From Luteolibacter arcticus (GTDB lineage Bacteria > Verrucomicrobiota > Verrucomicrobiia > Verrucomicrobiales > Akkermansiaceae): a DNA stretch of 64,000 nucleotides. Where the stretch lies: contig NZ_JAPDDT010000009.1 of NCBI RefSeq assembly GCF_025950235.1, positions 162,303 through 226,302 of the forward strand, written 5' to 3'. The notes beneath the pieces were generated by a model, which saw nothing but the letters and a program-made list of their open reading frames with translations, searched no databases and was not told the DNA's origin. Every line of letters starts with the position of its first letter. Positions within the stretch are counted from its first letter, which is position 1. This document shows, in pieces, positions 1 through 9,607 of this stretch. A program made the position numbers and the translations under genes.

Positions 1-1
1 C

Positions 2-1435
2 CGCTGGCTGGATGCCCCCCTGGAGGAAAGCCTGCTGCGCGCGGAGTCGCTGCTGCACGACCTCGGCGCGATCGATTCCATCGGCGATCTCACCGACGAA
101 GGCCGGGCCATGGCCGCCCTGCCTTTGGAGCCGCGCTACTCGCGGCTGATGCTCGCGGGCGTCGAGCAAGGCTGCGTGGCCGAGATGGCATTCATCGCCG
201 CGGCCGTGCAGGGCGAAGGGATCTTCGTGAACAAGCGCGGCGGGTTCGGCCGCAAGGATTTCGTCTTCAAGGACGACGCCAGCGATTTCGAAGCCGAGTG
301 GCGTGCCTTCGATTCCGCCGCAGGGATGGACTTTCATCCCCAGCGCTGCGCTCCGCTCGGAGTCCACGGCCGCGGCGCCCGCGAAGTGGCACAAGGTTTC
401 GACCGGCTGCGAAAACTCGCGCTCCAGCGCGGCTGGCCATGGGAAGACGTCGATTTCACCAAGCACCGTGAAGCGGTCGGACGCGCAATGCTGGCGTCCT
501 TCAGCGACCGTCTGGCGGTGCGCTTCGGCGAGGCCACCCTCGCCTGCCGCGTGGTCCACAAGCGCAAGGGCAAACTGGATGAGGACAGCGCGGCGAAGAA
601 CGCCGCCGCCTTCGTCGCCGCCGAGATCACCGAGGTCGAGGGCCGCGACGTCACCGTCCAGCTCCGCCGCGCAACGGCCGTCGATCCGGCGTGGCTGAAA
701 GAGCTCTTCCCCGACGACTTCACCCATACCGACGGCGCGGCCTACGATGAACCTCGTAGAAGAGTCGTCTCGCGGAAGGAGACCCGCTTTCGCGACCTCG
801 TGCTGGAGTCGAAGGAAAGCGACCACGGCATCAATCTCGACGCCGCCGCCGAGATCCTGGCGGCGCGGGTGCTCTCCGGTGAACTGGTGCTGAAGCACTG
901 GGACGCCGCCGTGGACCAATGGTGCACGCGGCTTTCCTGCCTCGGCCAATGGATGCCGGACATGGAGCTGCCCGGCTGGACCGACGAGGATCGCGCCGCA
1001 GCGGTCGCACAAATCTGCCACGGAGCCGTCAGCTACAAGGACATCAAGGAGCGCCAGGTGTGGCCGGTGCTGCGTGAATGGCTCAGCCACACCCAACGCG
1101 CCGCCCTCGATTCCTATGCTCCCGAGCGCATCTCGCTGGCGAACGGCCAGAGCGCCAAGATCACCTACGAGCCCGGCAAGGACCCATGGATCGCGCTGCG
1201 GGTGCGCGACCTTTTCGGCGTATGGCAGACGCCAACCATCGCCGGCGGCCGCGTCCCGCTGCTCGTCCACATCTGCGCGCCGAACCATCGGCCGTGGCAA
1301 ATGACCAAGGACCTCGCCAGCTTCTGGGCCGGTGGCTACACGCAGATGAAAAAGGACCTCGCCGGACGCTATCCGAAGCAGCCCTGGCCCGATGACCCGA
1401 AGGCCTGGCTTGCCGCCGGTGGCCAGAAACGCTGA
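2..1435 (+). CDS. hrpB: ATP-dependent RNA helicase HrpB, C-terminal part (5' truncated by window edge)
   Basis: The reading frame is open from base 2, before the first Met at 110, so the gene enters from the left of the window. About 477 residues are visible. They carry the helicase-associated region (TDEGRAMAALPLEPRYSRLM, the usual 'reset to the top of the gene order' motif of DEAH helicases) and end in the HrpB-specific C-terminal block (RPWQMTKDLASFWAGGY, then RYPKQPWPDDP). The Walker A, DEAH and motif VI regions are outside the window. HrpB is a DExH helicase of uncertain physiological substrate, distinct from HrpA by this C-terminal domain. The stop is followed 13 bases later by a small membrane-protein gene that may be co-transcribed. 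Confidence 0.9.
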   Translation, partial: RWLDAPLEESLLRAESLLHDLGAIDSIGDLTDEGRAMAALPLEPRYSRLMLAGVEQGCVAEMAFIAAAVQGEGIFVNKRGGFGRKDFVFKDDASDFEAEWRAFDSAAGMDFHPQRCAPLGVHGRGAREVAQGFDRLRKLALQRGWPWEDVDFTKHREAVGRAMLASFSDRLAVRFGEATLACRVVHKRKGKLDEDSAAKNAAAFVAAEITEVEGRDVTVQLRRATAVDPAWLKELFPDDFTHTDGAAYDEPRRRVVSRKETRFRDLVLESKESDHGINLDAAAEILAARVLSGELVLKHWDAAVDQWCTRLSCLGQWMPDMELPGWTDEDRAAAVAQICHGAVSYKDIKERQVWPVLREWLSHTQRAALDSYAPERISLANGQSAKITYEPGKDPWIALRVRDLFGVWQTPTIAGGRVPLLVHICAPNHRPWQMTKDLASFWAGGYTQMKKDLAGRYPKQPWPDDPKAWLAAGGQKR

Positions 1436-1448
1436 ACTCTAACAAGCC

Positions 1449-1994
1449 GTGTGGAAAGTCGTCCTCATCCTCTCCTTGATCCCGCTGGTCGGCGCCTGCC
1501 TCGCCCGGCACTGGTTCTGGACGAAGGCGCGGATGGAAGGCCTGCGGCAGGACTGCGGAACCAGCGTGCGCGAACTCCGGGAACGGCTCGGCCTTCCCCC
1601 CGGTCGCCGCGGCAATGAGACCCACGCCGCGGCCCTGGGCAATGCCCTGAGGGAATGCGGGTTGGCGCTGCTAGAGAAGGAAGGCAACACCTTCGCCAAG
1701 GCACGGGTCAGCGGCTCCTTCCTCACCAAGGCCCTGCCGGCGCTCGTCCTGCTGGTGGCGGTGTTCGCCATCTTGTCGAAGCGCGTTCCTGCTGGCTGGG
1801 CGATAGCCGGAGCGGTCGGGACCGTGGCATTCTGGACGCTGGTGCGCCTGTCCGGCATGGCCGTCGAGTGGCGCGCCGTGGCGAAGGGAACCGAAGCCCT
1901 GAAGGCCAGCCGTGCCTTGAAGCGCGTGGCCGATGAGGATGAAGTCATCCGCTGCGCCAAGGCCAGCGTCTGGAGCACGGTGTGGCCGTTTTGA
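1449..1994 (+). CDS. Hypothetical membrane protein, 181 aa
   Basis: I do not recognise the family. The start is GTG, only 13 bases after the hrpB stop, suggesting read-through transcription. There is one N-terminal hydrophobic segment (residues 2-20) with an Arg-rich flank, a soluble stretch with Arg/Glu-rich helix (about 25-75), and two further hydrophobic segments (about 94-110 and 114-132), followed by a short amphipathic C-terminal tail ending WPF. The topology fits three membrane helices. No catalytic motif is visible. It converges with the ABC-type gene on the other strand with a single base between the stop codons. Confidence 0.6.
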   Translation: MWKVVLILSLIPLVGACLARHWFWTKARMEGLRQDCGTSVRELRERLGLPPGRRGNETHAAALGNALRECGLALLEKEGNTFAKARVSGSFLTKALPALVLLVAVFAILSKRVPAGWAIAGAVGTVAFWTLVRLSGMAVEWRAVAKGTEALKASRALKRVADEDEVIRCAKASVWSTVWPF

Positions 1995-1995
1995 T

Positions 1996-3717
1996 TCAAG
2001 CGGCTCCTTCGCCCCCGGCTGGTGTCACAGCCGTCTCCCGCCAGCTCCACGTCCCATCGGCGGCCAGCTCCAGCACGGCATCATAGCCGCTATCGGAAGA
2101 CTTGCCGTTGCCAAAGACAATCGCCGCCACGCCGCGGCGGGCGATGACCTCGCGGACCCGGCGAAACTCATCCCCATCGAGCGCGGCGTCGAGATGGTCG
2201 AGGAAAATAAAATCGGGCTTTGTGAGGAGAGCGCGGGCAATCGCGAGGAATTGCCCATCGGTCAGGCTCAGTTCATCGTCCCACCGGCGCGGCGTGTCAA
2301 AATCCCGATCGCGAGACCCCGTCACATCGAGGCCGAGATCATCGATGAGGGCCATGATCTCGTGATCGGCGACCGCCGGAGCCCCCGGTGGCGTCAACAG
2401 CTCGCGCAAGGAACCGGGCGGCAAGTACGGTTGCTCCAGTACAAAGGCCAGCTTCTCCGGAGGCGGGCGCTGGATGCTGCCGCTGCCCGCCTCGTGGAGA
2501 CCGGCGGTGGCGTGGAACAACGCAGTCTTCGCCGCCGGATTCGGTCCGATGATCAATACATTGCGCTTCGCCTCGAAGGTGGCATCGAGGTCACGCAACA
2601 GCAGGCGCTCATCCGTGTCCGATGCGCGCAGGCAGAGCTTCGAATAGACCAGGCGATCGGCATTCATTTGGCAGTCCAGGCAAGACCGGGAATTGCGGAT
2701 CGCTGCGTTCTCGGAGGCGTCCATCAGCTCGCTGAGGCGCGTGACCACCGAGGCATAGGAAGAGATCGATTGGAACTGCGTGATGATCAGCGAGAACGCG
2801 CCGACCAGCGTGGCGAACGCCATCGTCGATTGGCCGATCACCCCGAATTCAACGCCGCCGGCGATGAACATCGGCGCCACAAACAACACCGGGATCAACT
2901 GGATCATGTAGTTGTAGCCGCCGGTGAAGAAATTCAGGTTGCGGTTCACCGCGACGATCTTGCGGAAGTTGAGAACAAGTTGATCGATGCGCGCACCCAG
3001 CCGCTCCTTCATCCGGGCCTCGTCGTGGGTGAAGGCAAGCCCCTCGGCCTTCTGGTGGACGTAGATGAGCTCGGAGCGGAAATCCGCCTCACGGTCGGAC
3101 TGCTGGTAGTTCAACCGGATCAACGGCCGCCCGAGCAAAATGGTCAGTGCCGAGCCAGTGGCAGCGTAGAGGACCGCCACCGCGAACAGCTTGGGACTGA
3201 TCGACCAGAGCACTCCCGAGAACGAGATCGCGGTGAAGGTCCCGTTGAGAATCATCAGCATGAACGAAAGCGAGGTGCTGGTAAGCGCGCGGATGTCCTC
3301 GGTCATCCGCTGGTCCGGATTGGTAATCGACCCGGTTTCCTTGATGTGCAGGTAGATGTGCTGGTTCAGGTAGCCGCGGACGACCCGCTTGGTCTGCCAC
3401 TCGCGCCACAGCAATCCCAGGCGCTCCTCGCAAAAGCGGAAGAACACGGCCACCACGGTGGAGGCCGCAAACACGCCGACGTATCGCCATGCATGGCGGA
3501 TGAAGCCCGCGCTATCCCGTCGCTCGATCGCCGAAAAGAAGTCGCGGCCGACGTAGCTGTTGAGCACGTTCATCCCGTTGATCGCGAGCATGAAGACCAG
3601 CAGTGCGGCGAGCAGCAGCCAAGCCTTGCCCCCCACCTTGGAACGAAGGAACGCCCACATCACCCGGCGCAGACGGCGCAGGATCTCACGAATGGCGACG
3701 ACTTTCTTCTCGGGCAT
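1996..3717 (-). CDS. SbmA/BacA/YddA-like ABC transporter with degenerate nucleotide-binding domain
   Basis: The 573-residue protein has an N-terminal ABC_membrane_2-type domain (about residues 30-330, with the family features FFSAIERRD and NPDQRMTEDI) and a C-terminal ABC ATPase domain (about 360-560). This is the architecture of YddA-type exporters related to SbmA/BacA, which move peptides or cobalamin-like compounds across the inner membrane. The ATPase motifs are eroded: Walker A reads GPNPAAKT at 391-398 (canonical glycines replaced, Lys kept), the signature is LSLTDGQ instead of LSLGEQQ, Walker B is FLDHLDAALD with the catalytic Glu replaced by His508, and the switch His position reads FGNGKS. 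The frame is intact and long, so this is not ordinary decay. It lies 112 bases downstream of the RND cluster on the same strand. Transport may be ion-driven, as in SbmA; that is inference. Confidence 0.85.
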   Translation of the reverse strand: MPEKKVVAIREILRRLRRVMWAFLRSKVGGKAWLLLAALLVFMLAINGMNVLNSYVGRDFFSAIERRDSAGFIRHAWRYVGVFAASTVVAVFFRFCEERLGLLWREWQTKRVVRGYLNQHIYLHIKETGSITNPDQRMTEDIRALTSTSLSFMLMILNGTFTAISFSGVLWSISPKLFAVAVLYAATGSALTILLGRPLIRLNYQQSDREADFRSELIYVHQKAEGLAFTHDEARMKERLGARIDQLVLNFRKIVAVNRNLNFFTGGYNYMIQLIPVLFVAPMFIAGGVEFGVIGQSTMAFATLVGAFSLIITQFQSISSYASVVTRLSELMDASENAAIRNSRSCLDCQMNADRLVYSKLCLRASDTDERLLLRDLDATFEAKRNVLIIGPNPAAKTALFHATAGLHEAGSGSIQRPPPEKLAFVLEQPYLPPGSLRELLTPPGAPAVADHEIMALIDDLGLDVTGSRDRDFDTPRRWDDELSLTDGQFLAIARALLTKPDFIFLDHLDAALDGDEFRRVREVIARRGVAAIVFGNGKSSDSGYDAVLELAADGTWSWRETAVTPAGGEGAA

Positions 3718-3829
3718 GACTTGGGTTCGACCGGCTGGTTCCTTCTAACCGATCAAACCGCCGATCACTACGCAATAAAGCATCGGTGGTCGAATCTGGA
3801 AGGCCGCTCTCCGGCCCCATCCCCTCCCC

Positions 3830-5251
3830 TCACAGCCCCTGCTTCGCCGACGAAATCGCGCCGGGCGACCACCCGCCACCGAGAGCCCGGTAGAGGCCGA
3901 CCACCGCGAGGTACTCATTCAGCCGGATCCGCGCCAATTGGAGTTCCGTGGGGAAGAGTTCGAGCTGGGAGTCGAGGATCTCGAAGTAATTCGCACGCCC
4001 GGCGCTGTAGCGCTCCGTGGAGACCCCGACGGCCTCGTTGAGGGACGAGACGGCCTTCTCCTGCTCGGTGCGGGAAGCGGCGAATTTCTGCCGCGCGACC
4101 AAGCTGTTCGAAACTTCGCCGAGGGCGACCAGCACGCGCTTCTCGTGGCTGAGCTTCGCCTCGTCAAAGGCCGCGCGGGCCTGGGCCTCCCGCGAGCGCA
4201 AGCGCCCGCCTTGGAAGATCGGACCCGAGATATTCGACGCGATCGACCACGCGTTGCCGACGCCATCGGTCAGGTCCGAGAGATCCGGGCTGACGCGCCC
4301 GGCGAAGGCGGTCAGGCCGATTCGCGGGTAGTAGTCGGCGATGACAGCGCCCACCTCGGCATTGGCGGCGCGGAGCAGTTGCTCGGACTGGCGGATGTCG
4401 GGGCGTCGCCGGATCATCTCCGACGGCAGCCCCGCGGGCACGCTCTGCTTGATTGCGCCATCGTCCAGCGAACCGCGCGACGTGACCGGCCCCGGCGCTC
4501 GCCCGGTGAGGATCGAGAGCTGGTTCTCCTTCTGTGCGATCAGACGCTCGATGTCCAGAATGAGCGCCGCGGCCTGGGCAGTGGCAGCGGTGGCTCGCGA
4601 AGTCTCGATCTTGGAAGCGATCCCCCCCTCCAGCCGGCTGGAGAACAGGTCGAAGCTCTTCTGAAACGAATCGCGCGTCCGGATGGAAATTTCCTTCTCG
4701 AGGTCCAGCTCCAGCAACTCGAAGTAGGCCTGCGCGACATCGCTGATCAGCGAGACGATGACTCCGCGCCGGGCCTCATCGGTGGCGAGGTAGCGAGCGA
4801 GGTCTGCCTCACTCAGACGGCGGATGCGGCCCCAGAAGTCCACTTCCCAAACCACCGAAAGCAACGCCGCAGCGTCGTCGGTCGTTCTTCCACCGGTGAA
4901 AGACGCACTCCCGCCGGCTTGATTCCGCCCGCGACTAGCACTCCCGCCGTAGTCCACCGTGGGCAATCCAAGCGAACGGGTCTGGTTCGCGATCTGCCGG
5001 GCCTGCTCGACGCGGGTAATAGCGATGCGCAGGTCGTGGTTATTCTTCAGCGCGTCGTTGATGAGCGACTGAAGCTTCGGGTCCTGATAGACCTTCCACT
5101 ACGGCAAGTCGGCGATCGATTGCGGACTCGCCTTGCTGTCGAAGCGAAACGCGACGGGCACACTCACCTCAGGTGACTCGAAGTCCGGACCCACATTGCA
5201 GCCACCGAGAAGGAAGGCGGCGACCAGTCAGGAAATGCGTAGGTCACGCAT
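3830..5251 (-). pseudogene. RND outer-membrane factor (NodT/OprM family lipoprotein) interrupted by two in-frame stops
   Basis: Reading from the ATG at 5251, which overlaps the stop of the pump gene by 8 bases, the frame encodes a typical NodT-family start: a leader with the lipobox LLGGC, then NVGPDFESPEV and WKVYQDPKLQSLI, then the full TolC-like coiled-coil body to 3830. A TGA at 5230-5228 (codon 8, inside the leader) and a TAG at 5101-5099 interrupt it. The TAG sits where the family has Trp (LP-W-W), so TGG to TAG is the simplest explanation. An internal ATG at 4966 would give a 378-residue product without leader, lipid anchor or N-terminal barrel strands, unlikely to work. The OMF is the outer-membrane exit duct of the pump encoded upstream. 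Sequencing error is the alternative and would need to hit twice. Confidence 0.8.
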
Positions 5252-8200
5252 GGGCTGGCGGCGGCGGCAGCGGTGGTTCAGGTTCATCGTGGGAGGGGTT
5301 CTTCTTACCGGAGATCCGCTCGACCATGTAGTAGAGCACCGGGATCAGGAAGATCGCGAGGAAGCTGGCGAAGATCATGCCGCCGATGATGACGAATCCC
5401 ATGATCTGGCGCGACAGGGCACCGGCACCGGTGGCCGTTGCAAGCGGAACGCAGCCTAGCATGAAGGCGAAGCTGGTCATCAGGATCGGCCGCAGGCGCA
5501 GCTTGGCGCCCTCCAGCGCGGCATCGATCAGCGTCATTCCTTCCTCATGTTTCATCTTCGCGAACTCGACGATGAGAATGGCGTTCTTGGCAGACAGGCC
5601 GATGAGCACCACCAAGCCGATCTGTGCATAGATGTTGTTCTCATACTTGCCCACTAACAGCGCGCCAAAGGCACCGCAGACCGCCACCGGCACGCTGAGC
5701 AGCACGCTGAATGGCAGCGTCCAGCTTTCATACTGGGCCGCCAGGATGAGGAAGACGAAGAGCAGCGACATCGCGAAGATCGCAGCCGAGGACACGCCCT
5801 CCTGCGCGCGCTTCTCCTGGTAGCTCATGCCGAGATAGCCGAAGCCGAGATCCGTCGACATGGTCTCCGCGAAGACCTCCTCCATGGCCTTCATGGCCTG
5901 TCCCGAGGAGTAACCCGGCGCGGCTGCGGCATTGATCTGGGCGCTCCGGTAGAGGTTGTTGCGCATCGTGAATTCCGGGCCGCTGACCGACCTCGAGTTG
6001 GTGAGCGCGCTGAGCGGAACCATGCCGCCCTCCTTGTTCTTCACGAAGAACTGCCCGACCTGCTCGACGTTCGTCCGATAGTCGCCGTCCGCTTGGACGA
6101 AGACCTGCCACTGCCGGCCGAATCGATTGAAGTAGTTCACGAAGTAGCCGCCCATGAAGGTCTGGAGCGTCTTGTAGACATCGGCGAGATCGACACTTTG
6201 CTTCAGCACCTTCTCGCGGTCCACGTCTATGAACACCTGCGGGACCGACGGTGAAAACATCGGCGTGACGCCGGCGAGTTCCTTGCGCTCGCGGGCTGCA
6301 GCGGTGAATTTCATCACATTCTCCGCGAGGAACTGGACATCCTTGCCGGAGCGGTCTTGCAGCAGGAAGGTCACGCCGCCGCTGGTGCCGATGCCGGGAA
6401 TGGCCGGCGGCGAGAAGGCGAACGCGCGTGCCGCGGAGATCTTCGCGAACTCGGTGTTCACGTGTTTGAGGATGGCCGGATACTGCTCCTCGGGCACCTT
6501 GCGTTCACCCCAGCCCTTGAGCGAGATGAAGAAGATGCCGCTGTAGCTGGTGTTGACACCGGTGAGGAAGTTGTAGCCGGTGACCGTGCTGTAGTACTCG
6601 ACGCCGGGAGTCGCCTTCAAGATCTCCTCACACTGCTTCATCACCTCGTCGGTGCGCTGCATCGAGGCGGCGTCGGGGAGGATGATCTGGGCGAAGAAAT
6701 AGCCCTGGTCTTCCTCGGGCAGGAAGCTGGTGGGGACTGCCTTGCCGAGCTTCGCGGTCAGCACCACAAAGCCGCCGAGGACGAGTATCGCGATGACCCA
6801 CTTCCGGATGAAGAAATGGCAACCGGTGACGAAGCCGTTGGTCGCCCGGCCGAAGACCCGGTTGAACCAGTCGAAGAACTTCTGCAGCAGGCCGCCGCTC
6901 TTCTTCTTCGGCTTCAGCAGCATCGCCGCGAGCGCCGGTGAAAGCGTGAGCGCATTGAACGCCGAGATCAGCATTGAAATCGCGATGGTCACCGCGAACT
7001 GCTGGTAAAGTCGGCCGGTAATGCCGGGAATGAAGGCCGTCGGGATGAACACCGCCGCAAGGATCAGCGCGATCGCGACCACCGGCCCGCTCACTTCCTG
7101 CATCGCCTTGCGGGTCGCGTCCTTCGGCGACATGCCGTGCTCGATGTGGTGCTCCACCGCTTCCACCACAATGATGGCATCGTCGACCACCAGTCCGATC
7201 GCCAGCACCAGGCCGAAGAGGGAGAGCGTGTTCACCGTGAACCCGAACATCGGGAAAAGCACGAAGGTGCTGATCAGCGACACGGGCGCGGCGAGCAGCG
7301 GGATCAGCGTGGCGCGCCAACCCTGCAGGAAGATGAAGACGACGAGAATGACGAGAATCAGGGCCTCGATCAGCGTGTGCTGGATCTCCACCATGCCCTC
7401 CGTGACCGCCAGCGTGGTGTCCAGGCAGGTCACGTATTCGAGATCCTGCGGGAACTTCTCCGCGAGCCGCTTCATCGTCTCCTTCGCACCCGCCGCGGCA
7501 GCGATGGCGTTCGATCCGGGGAGCTGATAGAGCGAGACGAGTGCGGCGGGCTTGCCGTTGAGGCGACCGTTGATCGCGTAGTTCTGCGCGCCGAGCTCGA
7601 TGCGGGCGACGTCCTTCACCCGCAGCATCGAGCCGTCCTCATTCGCGCGCACGATGATGTCGCCGAATTCCTCCGGCGTCTGCAAGCGGCCCTGCGCCCG
7701 CACCGCATAGGTGAATTCCTGACCCTTCGGTATCGGCTCGCCGCCGATGGTGCCGGCGGGATTCACCGCATTCTGGGTCTGCACCGCGTTCAGGATCTCG
7801 GGAATCGTCACGCCCAGCTTGGCGAGCTGGTCCGGCTTGACCCAAATGCGCATGGCATACTGGCCGGCACCGAAGACGGTCACGCTCGCGATGCCCTTCA
7901 CGCGGGTGAACTCGTCACTCAGATTGATGTTCGCATAGTTCGCCAGGAAGACGTTGTCGTAGGTCCCGTTCGGCGAAAAGAGCGCGAACATGACCAGCGG
8001 CGACGACGTCGACTTCTGCACCGTCACGCCGAACTTGTTAACGTCCTGCGGGAGCTGCGAGGACGCTTGGTTCGAGCGCATCTGCGAGAGGATCTGATCC
8101 TCGTTGACGTCGGTGCCGACCTCGAAATTGACCGTGAGCTTGAGCGTGCCGTCGTTGCCATTGACGGACTGCATGTAGTTCATGTTGTCCACGCCGCTCA

Positions 8201-8405
8201 TCTGCTGCTCGATGGGCGTGGCCACCGATTGCTCGACGGTCAGGGCGTCGGCACCGGTGTAGGTGGTCTTCACCAGGATTTCCGGCGGCACGATGTCCGG
8301 GAACTGTGCGACCGGCAGCCGCAGATAGGTAATGATCCCGAGGATCGTCATCAGGATGGAGATGACCATCGCGACGATCGGGCGATTGATGAAGAAGGAG
8401 GCCAT
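5244..8405 (-). CDS. RND multidrug efflux pump, HAE1 family (AcrB/MexB-like)
   Basis: The 1053-residue protein has the full AcrB layout: an N-terminal helix (MASFFINRPIVAMVISIL), two large periplasmic loops, and twelve predicted membrane segments. The proton-relay residues are present: the Asp-Asp pair in GLVVDDAIIVVE of TM4 and the Lys in GLSAKNAILIVEFA of TM10. It is a proton/drug antiporter of the inner membrane that works with the adaptor encoded just upstream and an outer-membrane channel. The gene begins 6 bases after the adaptor stop and its own stop overlaps the start of the outer-membrane factor gene, so the three were one translationally coupled unit. The C-terminus is Pro-rich (PPLPPPPAHA). 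Confidence 0.96.
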   Translation of the reverse strand: MASFFINRPIVAMVISILMTILGIITYLRLPVAQFPDIVPPEILVKTTYTGADALTVEQSVATPIEQQMSGVDNMNYMQSVNGNDGTLKLTVNFEVGTDVNEDQILSQMRSNQASSQLPQDVNKFGVTVQKSTSSPLVMFALFSPNGTYDNVFLANYANINLSDEFTRVKGIASVTVFGAGQYAMRIWVKPDQLAKLGVTIPEILNAVQTQNAVNPAGTIGGEPIPKGQEFTYAVRAQGRLQTPEEFGDIIVRANEDGSMLRVKDVARIELGAQNYAINGRLNGKPAALVSLYQLPGSNAIAAAAGAKETMKRLAEKFPQDLEYVTCLDTTLAVTEGMVEIQHTLIEALILVILVVFIFLQGWRATLIPLLAAPVSLISTFVLFPMFGFTVNTLSLFGLVLAIGLVVDDAIIVVEAVEHHIEHGMSPKDATRKAMQEVSGPVVAIALILAAVFIPTAFIPGITGRLYQQFAVTIAISMLISAFNALTLSPALAAMLLKPKKKSGGLLQKFFDWFNRVFGRATNGFVTGCHFFIRKWVIAILVLGGFVVLTAKLGKAVPTSFLPEEDQGYFFAQIILPDAASMQRTDEVMKQCEEILKATPGVEYYSTVTGYNFLTGVNTSYSGIFFISLKGWGERKVPEEQYPAILKHVNTEFAKISAARAFAFSPPAIPGIGTSGGVTFLLQDRSGKDVQFLAENVMKFTAAARERKELAGVTPMFSPSVPQVFIDVDREKVLKQSVDLADVYKTLQTFMGGYFVNYFNRFGRQWQVFVQADGDYRTNVEQVGQFFVKNKEGGMVPLSALTNSRSVSGPEFTMRNNLYRSAQINAAAAPGYSSGQAMKAMEEVFAETMSTDLGFGYLGMSYQEKRAQEGVSSAAIFAMSLLFVFLILAAQYESWTLPFSVLLSVPVAVCGAFGALLVGKYENNIYAQIGLVVLIGLSAKNAILIVEFAKMKHEEGMTLIDAALEGAKLRLRPILMTSFAFMLGCVPLATATGAGALSRQIMGFVIIGGMIFASFLAIFLIPVLYYMVERISGKKNPSHDEPEPPLPPPPAHA

Positions 8406-8411
8406 GCGCGG

Positions 8412-9590
8412 TTATTTCCCCTCCGGTTTGGGCTGGTCTCCGGCAGCCGGCGGCGTCCACGGGCTGGCCTGCACCGGCATGCCGCCCCGCACCTTCATGG
8501 CCCCTTCCACGATCACGGTCTCGCCAGCCTTCAATCCGGACTCGATGACCCAGTCGGTCCCTTCACGCGGCCCGGTGGTTACCGGGCGGATCTCCGCCTT
8601 GCCGTCCATGACCAGGGCGACCTGATAGGAGCCCTGGACCTCGGTCACCGCGCGTTGCGGGACCAGCACCGCATCGATGGTCCCCATCACCGCATCCACC
8701 CGGGCGAATTGTCCGGGGCGAAGGATATTGCCGGGATTGGCGAAATAGGCGGTAAGCTGAAAGGTCCCGGTTTGGTTGTTCACCTCGCGGCTGATGCTGA
8801 TCAGCTTCCCCGGATGAGGATGGTGGTGGCCATCGGCGAGGGTAAGGCCGAGGGTCACCTTCGGGACATCATCCGCGGGAATGCCCGCCTTCTCGCGCTC
8901 GCGTTGGGTGGCCAAGTACTCCTGCTCGCTGATCTGAAAGCTCACCTTGATTGGATCCACCGTCGAAACGGTGGTCAGCGGCTTCGAATCGAGCGACCCG
9001 ACCAGATCCCCGATCTCGCGGTTGGCGAAGCCCGCCACTCCATCGATCTCGCTGACGATCTTCGTGAAGCCGAGGTTCAACTTTGCCTGCTCGATCACGG
9101 CAAGCGCGGCGGCGACCTTGGCATTGGCAGCCTCCTGGGCCTGGATGGCATGCTCAAGCTCCTCCTTGCTGATCGCCTGTTTCTCCGCCAGCGGCCGGTA
9201 ACGAGCCACGTCCTGCTCGGCTTTGGTCCGTTGGGCGATCGCCATCAGATGGTCCGCCTCCACTTGCTGGAGCTGGGCCTCAAATGGCCGCGGGTCGATG
9301 GTGAACAGCAGGTCGCCTTTCTTGACCGGCCTGCCCTCCTGGTAGTCGCGGGAGAGAAGGTAACCGGAGACCCGCGGCCGGATATCGACATTCTTCGAGC
9401 CGTCGAGCGCGCCGGTCCAATTCCGGACAATGTTCACGCTCCGGCTGGTGGCCGGGGCGGTTAGGACCGCCGGTGGCGGCGGCGGCGCGGCGTCGGCATC
9501 CTTCTTCTTGCAGGCGGCGAATGGCACCACCGTGGAAAGGAGGAAGAGGCTGCCGGAAATACGAAGGCGATTTGAGGCGGGGCAATCCAT
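8412..9590 (-). CDS. RND efflux periplasmic adaptor (AcrA/MexA-like lipoprotein)
   Basis: The 392-residue protein has an N-terminal signal with a plausible lipobox (PFAAC, Cys27), then a Lys/Asp linker and a Pro-rich stretch. The membrane-fusion order follows: barrel-sandwich hybrid half (VDIRPRVSGYLLSRDYQEG, then VKKGDLLFTIDPRPFEAQL), alpha-hairpin (about 110-170), second lipoyl half, beta-barrel and membrane-proximal domain. It bridges the RND pump and the outer-membrane channel. It follows the PPK2 gene by 17 bases and precedes the pump by 6 bases on the same strand, so the PPK2 and pump genes are probably co-transcribed. The start was chosen because it gives an intact lipoprotein leader. 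Confidence 0.94.
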   Translation of the reverse strand: MDCPASNRLRISGSLFLLSTVVPFAACKKKDADAAPPPPPAVLTAPATSRSVNIVRNWTGALDGSKNVDIRPRVSGYLLSRDYQEGRPVKKGDLLFTIDPRPFEAQLQQVEADHLMAIAQRTKAEQDVARYRPLAEKQAISKEELEHAIQAQEAANAKVAAALAVIEQAKLNLGFTKIVSEIDGVAGFANREIGDLVGSLDSKPLTTVSTVDPIKVSFQISEQEYLATQREREKAGIPADDVPKVTLGLTLADGHHHPHPGKLISISREVNNQTGTFQLTAYFANPGNILRPGQFARVDAVMGTIDAVLVPQRAVTEVQGSYQVALVMDGKAEIRPVTTGPREGTDWVIESGLKAGETVIVEGAMKVRGGMPVQASPWTPPAAGDQPKPEGK

Positions 9591-9607
9591 CGCAGTAAAA
9601 GGTTGGG

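Noticed and set aside
1933..4041. Long plus-strand open frame (702 codons) across the ABC and outer-membrane-factor region
   Set aside because: It is antisense to the well-supported ABC gene and has low-complexity, Arg/His/Gly-biased composition typical of GC-rich shadow frames.
5099..5230. Selenocysteine or pyrrolysine recoding of the TGA and TAG in the outer-membrane factor
   Set aside because: Two different stop codons at sites of unrelated residues, one in the signal peptide, and no recoding element visible; mutation is simpler.
7137..9464. Long plus-strand open frame (775 codons) antisense to the RND pump and adaptor
   Set aside because: The minus-strand frames are clear RND proteins; the plus frame has no recognisable motif and a charge-rich shadow composition.
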